Shown here in pieces: positions 59,018 to 64,000 of a stretch of 64,000 nt of DNA. A model generated the notes under the pieces. It was given only the letters and a program-made list of their open reading frames with translations, did no database searches and was not told where the DNA came from. This stretch comes from Acidimicrobiales bacterium (GTDB lineage: Bacteria > Actinomycetota > Acidimicrobiia > Acidimicrobiales > SZUA-35), in the NCBI GenBank assembly GCA_013003535.1, contig JABDIY010000137.1, positions 1 to 64,000 on the forward strand. Direction: 5' to 3'. Within the stretch, counting starts at the first letter, position 1; the number at the start of each line of letters is the position of its first letter. A program made the translations under genes and the position numbers.

Positions 59018-59947
59018 ATGCCCAGAGCTATTTGGAGTGGCGCGATCAGTTTCGGGCTCGTATCGATTCCGGTCAAGATGTACCCCGCGGTGAGCCCTAA
59101 GGCAGTGCGGTTCAACCAGTTGGACGGTCGCGACAATCAGCGCGTAAAGCAGAAGCGGGTGAATGCCAGCACCGGTGAAGAAGTTCCCTACGACGACATC
59201 GTCAAGGGGTACGAGATCATGAAGGACACCTATGTCGTCATTACCGATGACGATCTCAAGTCGCTGGCACCGAAGGCATCAAGGTCAATCGACATCGTGG
59301 AGTTCGTCGAGGAGGACGAAATCGACCCAGTGTTCTACCAGGCGTCCTATTATCTCGTCCCGGACGAACTGGCCCGGAAAAGCTATGCCCTCCTCACCGA
59401 GGCGATGGCCGAGGACGGACGTGTAGCGCTGGCCCGAGTGGTGATGCGTACCAAAGAGTATCTGGCAGCAATTCGTCCGACCGACGGCAAGTTGATGATG
59501 AACACCATGATGTACAGCGACGAGGTGGTGGACGCCGATGGGATACCCGGGTTTGAGGAACTCGACGACGTCAAGGTGACCGAGGCCGAACGGCTCATGG
59601 CGAAGACCCTCATCGAATCTCTGGCTGGTGGATTCAATCCCGACAAGTACGAAGACAGCTTTCGTAACGAAGTGCTGGACCTCATCGAGCGTAAGTCCAA
59701 AGGCGAGCTGGCAACTGCGGAGGTCCATGACGCCGATACCGACACAAATGTGGTCGATCTCATGGCGGCGCTAGAAGCCAGCGTTGCGGCAGCCAAGAAA
59801 GCCCGTAGTGGGCATCCTACGGGAGACGCATCCGGCGCAACCCCGGCAAAGCCAGCGAAGAAGGCAGCAAAGAAGCCTGCCAAGAAGGCGGCAGCGAAGA
59901 AGGCAGCGAAGAAAGCTCCGGCAAAGAAACGAGCGAAGTCTGCCTGA
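59018..59947 (+). CDS. ku: Ku protein (bacterial NHEJ) with Lys/Ala-rich C-terminal tail
   Basis: MPRAIWSGAISFGLVSIPVKMYPAV; tail AKKPAKKAAAKKAAKKAPAKKRAKSA. Confidence 0.97.
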   Translation: MPRAIWSGAISFGLVSIPVKMYPAVSPKAVRFNQLDGRDNQRVKQKRVNASTGEEVPYDDIVKGYEIMKDTYVVITDDDLKSLAPKASRSIDIVEFVEEDEIDPVFYQASYYLVPDELARKSYALLTEAMAEDGRVALARVVMRTKEYLAAIRPTDGKLMMNTMMYSDEVVDADGIPGFEELDDVKVTEAERLMAKTLIESLAGGFNPDKYEDSFRNEVLDLIERKSKGELATAEVHDADTDTNVVDLMAALEASVAAAKKARSGHPTGDASGATPAKPAKKAAKKPAKKAAAKKAAKKAPAKKRAKSA

Positions 59948-60866
59948 GTCCACCAAGGTCACCGTCGACGGTCGAATCCTGTCGCTGACCAATCTGGACA
60001 AGGTGCTGTACCCAGACGTCCACTTCACCAAGGGTGAAGTGATCAACTACTACTCACGGGTCGCAGCCGTGATGTTGCCGCACATCAGCGGCCGCTGTAT
60101 GACCCTGCGGCGCTGGCCAAACGGAGTCGATGGTGCCTCGTTCTTCGAGAAGCGCTGCCCAAAGCACCGCCCGGCTTGGGTGCCGGTGGCTGTAGGTCCC
60201 GGGAACGAGAGCAGTCGATCTCGTCAGCGAACCAACGATGACGACTCCCCAATCGAATACTGCAGAATCGAGGAACCGGCTTCGCTGGTTTGGACGGCGA
60301 ACCTGGCAGCACTGGAACTGCACGCCCCGATGGCTCGCGCCGAAGATCTGGCGACGCCGACACTGGTGGTATTCGATTTGGACCCGGGCGACCCTGCAAC
60401 GATCATCGAGTGTTGCCAACGGGCGCTGGAGATGAAGTCGATGCTCGATGCACTGGACCTTGCGGCATTCGCGAAAACCTCAGGCTCCAAGGGCCTCCAG
60501 GTCTACGTGCCGCTCAACACTCCCACTACCCACGACGCCTGCTCGGACTTCGCTCTGGGAATGGGGCACCTACTGATGAAACAGAACCCTGATGCCGTGA
60601 CGGTCACGATGACCAAAGCAGCCCGGCCAGGGAAGGTTTTCGTTGACTGGAGTCAAAACAGCCGACATAAAACGACAATCGCTCCATACTCACTGCGAGC
60701 CAAACCCACCCCCACGGTGTCAACGCCGGTCAGCTGGGACGAGGTCGCCGACTGTGCTGGCGGTGAGTACCTATCATTCACTGCGAGTGACGTTCTCGAA
60801 CGCATTGATGCCCTTGGTGACCTCTTCGCGCCCACTGCTCACCTCCAGCAAGAGTTACCAGTCTGA
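59940..60866 (+). CDS. LigD polymerase/primase domain protein (stand-alone); start uncertain
   Basis: LTNLDKVLYPDVHFTKGEVINYYSRVAAVMLPHISGRCMTLRRWPNGVDGASFFEKRCPKHRPAWV; VVFDLDPGDPATIIECC; SGSKGLQVYVPL; FVDWSQNSRHKTTIAPYSLR. Confidence 0.9.
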   Translation: MPESTKVTVDGRILSLTNLDKVLYPDVHFTKGEVINYYSRVAAVMLPHISGRCMTLRRWPNGVDGASFFEKRCPKHRPAWVPVAVGPGNESSRSRQRTNDDDSPIEYCRIEEPASLVWTANLAALELHAPMARAEDLATPTLVVFDLDPGDPATIIECCQRALEMKSMLDALDLAAFAKTSGSKGLQVYVPLNTPTTHDACSDFALGMGHLLMKQNPDAVTVTMTKAARPGKVFVDWSQNSRHKTTIAPYSLRAKPTPTVSTPVSWDEVADCAGGEYLSFTASDVLERIDALGDLFAPTAHLQQELPV

Positions 60867-60886
60867 CTGATTGGGCAATCACACCG

Positions 60887-61507
60887 GTGGGGTCCAACAC
60901 CTATAGCGCGATAGCTGCAAAGCTTTCGCCAGTGGATCGCATTGAGAGACATGACGTACTGAATGCTGCCATGTTGGCGGTCATCCTCATGGGGATGACC
61001 TTCACTATGCTTTGGGGCGCCCGCGGCCTCGTTAACTCTGCCGGCGGCGATGACGAGCCCGGTACCACCGTTCTGGCCAGTGGTGACGATGATTCCGCAC
61101 CGAGCTCCTCGGAAACCATTCCGGATGAAAGCACCACGACAACGACAACCCCTGCCACCACGACCACCACGGCCCCCACAACCACTACTACCGCGGCCGT
61201 AGCCCATGCCCCGAACGAGGTGAAGACACGGGTAGGTAATGGAGCCGAACGAGGCGGCGTTGCGGGAGCGGGGACCAACATTCTCGCCTCAGCTGGGTAC
61301 GTGACCCTGGCGCCCAAGAACGCTGAAACGATCGATGTAAGCACCGTTTACTTCACCGAAGGATTCTCCGAAGACGCAAAGCTTGTGGCCCAACTCTTGA
61401 ACGTTCCGGTCACCAATGTGTTTCCGATGCCCAGCAATCCTGGAATGCCCGTGGGAGACGCCACAGTGGTCGCGGTGCTAGGGCGAGACACCGCTGTAGG
61501 CAGTTAA
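60887..61507 (+). CDS. LytR C-terminal-domain protein, one TM, Thr-rich linker
   Basis: TM segment AAMLAVILMGMTFTMLWGARGL; TTTTTTPATTTTTAPTTTTTA; EVKTRVGNGAERGGVAGAGTNILASAGY. Confidence 0.85.
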   Translation: MGSNTYSAIAAKLSPVDRIERHDVLNAAMLAVILMGMTFTMLWGARGLVNSAGGDDEPGTTVLASGDDDSAPSSSETIPDESTTTTTTPATTTTTAPTTTTTAAVAHAPNEVKTRVGNGAERGGVAGAGTNILASAGYVTLAPKNAETIDVSTVYFTEGFSEDAKLVAQLLNVPVTNVFPMPSNPGMPVGDATVVAVLGRDTAVGS

Positions 61508-61521
61508 ACGAGAAAAGCCAC

Positions 61522-61548
61522 CGGCCCCGAAGCAATGCTCCGGGGCCG
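61522..61548. terminator. Strong hairpin cggccccg-a-agc-aat-gct-c-cggggccg; likely (bidirectional) terminator
   Basis: Perfect 8-bp outer and 3-bp inner stems; on the minus strand followed by TGGCTTTTCTC. Confidence 0.7.
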
Positions 61549-61605
61549 TGGTCAGAGTACTTCTGCCGAAATCTCTTCCGGTGAAGGTATCCGGTTCGTC
61601 TTAGC

Positions 61606-61728
61606 CTACCACCGAGCGGTAATTCCCTCCGGGGGCAGCTCAAACGCCGCTGATGCTTTGCCTCCGGCCTCCACCAGATCACTACTAGCCCTCAGCTCGA
61701 TCTGCTCAGAGATTCCCTCCGGGGGCAT
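61606..61728 (-). CDS. Candidate 40-aa small ORF overlapping the 3' end of trmI
   Basis: ATG..TAG: MPPEGISEQIELRASSDLVEAGGKASAAFELPPEGITARW; repeated PPEGI(S/T) motif encoded by a 16-bp direct repeat. Confidence 0.3.
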   Translation of the reverse strand: MPPEGISEQIELRASSDLVEAGGKASAAFELPPEGITARW

Positions 61729-62590
61729 CGAGAGGTTCCGCAGCGGCGTCCAGATCGGTGTCTGCGGGCTGGGGTTTCTCCAGGGATGGGCCTACGAGGC
61801 GGCCGCGGGTAAGGAAAGCGGTATGGCCCACCATCCGGTGATCGGGGCGCACCGCTTGCCCCTCGATGTGCCACGTCCGGTAAAGCACCTCGGTCGTGCT
61901 CACCTCGTCATACATACCGTTGTTCAACGCACGCCGAACCTGCTGAGCCTGCGTGATGCTTGGCGTGTACGCCACAATAATCCCGCCGGGCCGTAAAGCT
62001 TTTGGCGCATGAGCGATCACCTGCCACGGCTCCGGCAGGTCAAGGACAAACCGATCGAAGAGCGGTGTGTCCTCTTCCAGGCCGTCGCGACCGAGCTCGA
62101 TTCCCTCGTAGGCATCGGCAACGTGGACCTGGTATCGCTCGAAAACTCCTGCTCCCAGGAATCCCTCTACGTTCTTCTGCGCGCGAGCCAGGAAGTCCTC
62201 GCGAACCTCATATCCGGTCACGATCGCTCCGGCCCGCAACAGCGCCATGGACATTGCCCCCGACCCAACTCCGGTCTCAAAGACACGACACCCCGGGTAG
62301 ACATCGGCCATCATGAGGATTGCAGCAATATCCTTCGGATAGATGACCTGCGCACCCCGCTTCATCTGCAGGACATAGTCGTTCATGGTGGGTCGAAAAA
62401 CTCGGAACTTCTGACCCTTGGTGGTCGCCACCTGAACGCCCTCGGGCTGACCGATGATCTGACTGAAAGGGACGAACCCGGCATGGCTGTGGTATTGCTT
62501 CTCGGGGTCGAGGTTCACCAGATACCGGCGACCCTTGTTGTCAACCAGAAGTGCAGCCTCGCCTGCCCGTAATTCGCCGATCGAACTCAA
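61706..62590 (-). CDS. trmI: tRNA (adenine-N1-)-methyltransferase (m1A58)
   Basis: VIYPKDIAAILMMADVYPGCRVFETGVGSGAMSMALLRAGA; RFVLDLPEPWQVIAHAPKALRPGGIIVAYTPSITQ. Confidence 0.94.
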   Translation of the reverse strand: MSSIGELRAGEAALLVDNKGRRYLVNLDPEKQYHSHAGFVPFSQIIGQPEGVQVATTKGQKFRVFRPTMNDYVLQMKRGAQVIYPKDIAAILMMADVYPGCRVFETGVGSGAMSMALLRAGAIVTGYEVREDFLARAQKNVEGFLGAGVFERYQVHVADAYEGIELGRDGLEEDTPLFDRFVLDLPEPWQVIAHAPKALRPGGIIVAYTPSITQAQQVRRALNNGMYDEVSTTEVLYRTWHIEGQAVRPDHRMVGHTAFLTRGRLVGPSLEKPQPADTDLDAAAEPLDAPGGNL

Positions 62591-63321
62591 TTGGAGGCGA
62601 CCCGGCGGGCCGCTTTTGCAGCCTTGCGTTGGAGTCGTTGAGCTCGTTTCATATTGCGACGGTCCCGAAATGCCGCAACAGCTTCTTTTCGATCGGCACG
62701 GCGCTGGGCTTTCAGCGCCGCCCGGGCTTCTCGCTCGGCCCTTCGAACCTCGCGTTCCGCTCGCTTGGCAAGCTTACGTTGGGCCCGCAACTCGGCCTTG
62801 GTAGCCCGATCGATCTTCTTCTGCGCCTTTTGCGCATCGCGACGGATCCGACTGTCTTCTCGGGCCGCAGCCTTCTCCTGGCGAACCGCCGTCTTCGCCG
62901 CTTTGACCGCTGATTTCTGCTGTCGAGCCGCCAACTTCTCGGATTGATGAAGCTCGGCGGTCCGCCGTCTTATTTCGCGTCGGGTGGACCTGCTTGGAGC
63001 ACTCGCCTTCCGTGCCCGCATGTCAGCCTTCTTCCTGGCTTTGCTAGCCCGGCCATCAAGCTTGGCTGCTTTCTTGTTTCGTTTGGCTTCGGCCTTCATC
63101 TGTTTCATTTGTTCCTTGTGGGTGATGGGGAGGTGCTCAATCACGTACTTGGATCCCACACCGGCGCCACTGAGATCGATAATCTCCCGCTTTCCAGTCC
63201 GGCCCCGAATAAAATTGAACGCTGCGACGGCGGCCGTGCTGAATACCCATGACCCTGCCGGGCCCTTGATGAAGCTGTTCACGCCCGACACGATCAGGCG
63301 GTTCCGGATCGATCCGGCCAT
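62587..63321 (-). CDS. Highly basic Ala/Lys/Arg-rich coiled-coil protein with hydrophobic N-terminal domain
   Basis: GPAGSWVFSTAAVAAFNFIRGR...; long helical RAQRKLAKRAEREVRRAEREARAALKAQRRADRK tail; overlaps both neighbours. Confidence 0.7.
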   Translation of the reverse strand: MAGSIRNRLIVSGVNSFIKGPAGSWVFSTAAVAAFNFIRGRTGKREIIDLSGAGVGSKYVIEHLPITHKEQMKQMKAEAKRNKKAAKLDGRASKARKKADMRARKASAPSRSTRREIRRRTAELHQSEKLAARQQKSAVKAAKTAVRQEKAAAREDSRIRRDAQKAQKKIDRATKAELRAQRKLAKRAEREVRRAEREARAALKAQRRADRKEAVAAFRDRRNMKRAQRLQRKAAKAARRVASN

Positions 63322-63527
63322 CAGAGCCGGCGGATCTCGAGGACGGTGCTGTTCCGCTTGCCGGCGCGTCGGCCGAAGAAATAGATGGCACCCAAAAGGA
63401 CTACTGCCCCAACGACACCCGCTATCTGAACGAGTTTCTTGGAATCGCTGGAGACGGTTTCGATCTCACCTTGGATCGAGCGGAATTTCTGCTCTAGGTC
63501 AGCCGGAGTGATTGCGGGATCGGTCAT
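63321..63527 (-). CDS. Small one-TM protein
   Basis: MTDPAITPADLEQKFRSIQGEIETVSSDSKKLVQIAGVVGAVVLLGAIYFFGRRAGKRN. Confidence 0.65.
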   Translation of the reverse strand: MTDPAITPADLEQKFRSIQGEIETVSSDSKKLVQIAGVVGAVVLLGAIYFFGRRAGKRNSTVLEIRRL

Positions 63528-63871
63528 CGGACGGCCCTCGTAGCTTTCGACATGGCACGGGCCAGGAGTAGGACAAGCACACCCATCACAGCAATTGACC
63601 CTGCGTAGGGTCCCATGCTGGCGAAGCTCTGACCGTCGAAGACCGTGCCGGTTTCGGACTGGAGTAGACGAAGAACCGCAAGTCCGATGAACAACACGCC
63701 CAGGAAGACCAGCAACGCTCCTGCCAGCCCGAACGCCAGATACTTGGCGAGCGTCCCGAGGGGCTCGATCGTTTCCTGCTTCGCGTATCTCACAAGCATT
63801 GCTTGGAGATCCTTCGCTTCATCGATGGGGTTCACTTTCGCCACGAGAGCAGTGTAGGGGCTTGGGTCCAC
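63524..63871 (-). CDS. Two-TM membrane protein, actinobacterial Holin-X/phage-holin-family-like
   Basis: YLAFGLAGALLVFLGVLFIGLAVLRLLQSET...GSIAVMGVLVLLLARAMSKA. Confidence 0.6.
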   Translation of the reverse strand: MDPSPYTALVAKVNPIDEAKDLQAMLVRYAKQETIEPLGTLAKYLAFGLAGALLVFLGVLFIGLAVLRLLQSETGTVFDGQSFASMGPYAGSIAVMGVLVLLLARAMSKATRAVR

Positions 63872-63896
63872 CTCGCCTTATTCAAAAACCAACAGG

Positions 63897-64000
63897 TCAT
63901 TCGTCCCTAAGGGACTGCCCCATTTCCATCTCCACAATGGCCATCGCCGAGTTCAAGGTTTCGGCAAGCAGCGGTAGCCTGTCGGCCACGGTCGGAGCCG
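63897..64000 (-). CDS. C-terminal fragment of a CDS running off the window
   Basis: Open minus frame ...APTVADRLPLLAETLNSAMAIVEMEMGQSLRDE*. Confidence 0.35.
   Translation of the reverse strand, partial: APTVADRLPLLAETLNSAMAIVEMEMGQSLRDE

Noticed and set aside
59860-59940. aag/gca-rich repeat at the end of ku as a separate DNA repeat
   Set aside because: Encodes the known type of Lys/Ala-rich Ku C-terminal tail; kept only as context for the LigD-Pol start problem.
61135-61200. Threonine-codon (acc/aca) low-complexity repeat as a regulatory repeat
   Set aside because: Explained by the Thr-rich linker of the LytR_C protein.
63524-63871. Prophage remnant because of the holin-like protein
   Set aside because: No lysin, portal, capsid or integrase gene; Holin-X-like proteins are common chromosomal genes in Actinobacteria.

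Overview
This 64 kb window is GC-rich, gene-dense bacterial chromosome, most likely from a high-GC actinobacterium (Acidimicrobiia-like gene content is my inference). No rRNA, tRNA, CRISPR array, transposase or prophage was recognised. In order it holds: a biotin ligase and biotin-dependent carboxylase divergent pair; a polar amino-acid ABC transporter; an LpdA-like flavoprotein; three glycosyltransferases; methylmalonyl-CoA mutase with a MeaB GTPase fused to a VOC domain; and a secreted phosphoesterase with a DUF4214 tail. From about 17.5 to 44 kb there is a large surface-glycan locus: several methyltransferases, glycosyltransferases, RmlA/RmlB, two sulfotransferase-like proteins, a Wzm/Wzt exporter, a NoeA-like methyltransferase with a tiny YLDxxTGS membrane protein and a membrane sulfatase-like protein, a SpoIID-DUF4214 protein, and an MBOAT plus two SGNH-like O-acylation module. 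The right part holds a PGRP amidase-DUF4214 protein, rhodanese-ThiF and Sir2, a glycosyltransferase-methyltransferase fusion, an SMP-30 protein, an initiating polyprenyl glycosylphosphotransferase, leucyl aminopeptidase, a secreted protein with five ~91-aa repeats (RSVDGGxxYWRGR), Ku plus stand-alone LigD-Pol, a LytR_C protein, TrmI and a small envelope operon. The leads I rate highest are the three-gene sulfatase/YLDxxTGS/NoeA-like cassette, the putative sulfated and O-acylated glycan locus with co-located DUF4214-tagged wall enzymes, the duplicated DUF4214 tail outside its gene, the YWRGR repeat protein, the MeaB-VOC fusion, the LigD-Pol gene with no canonical start, and a 40-aa ORF overlapping the trmI stop. 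All family calls were made by eye from protein motifs; no database search was run.
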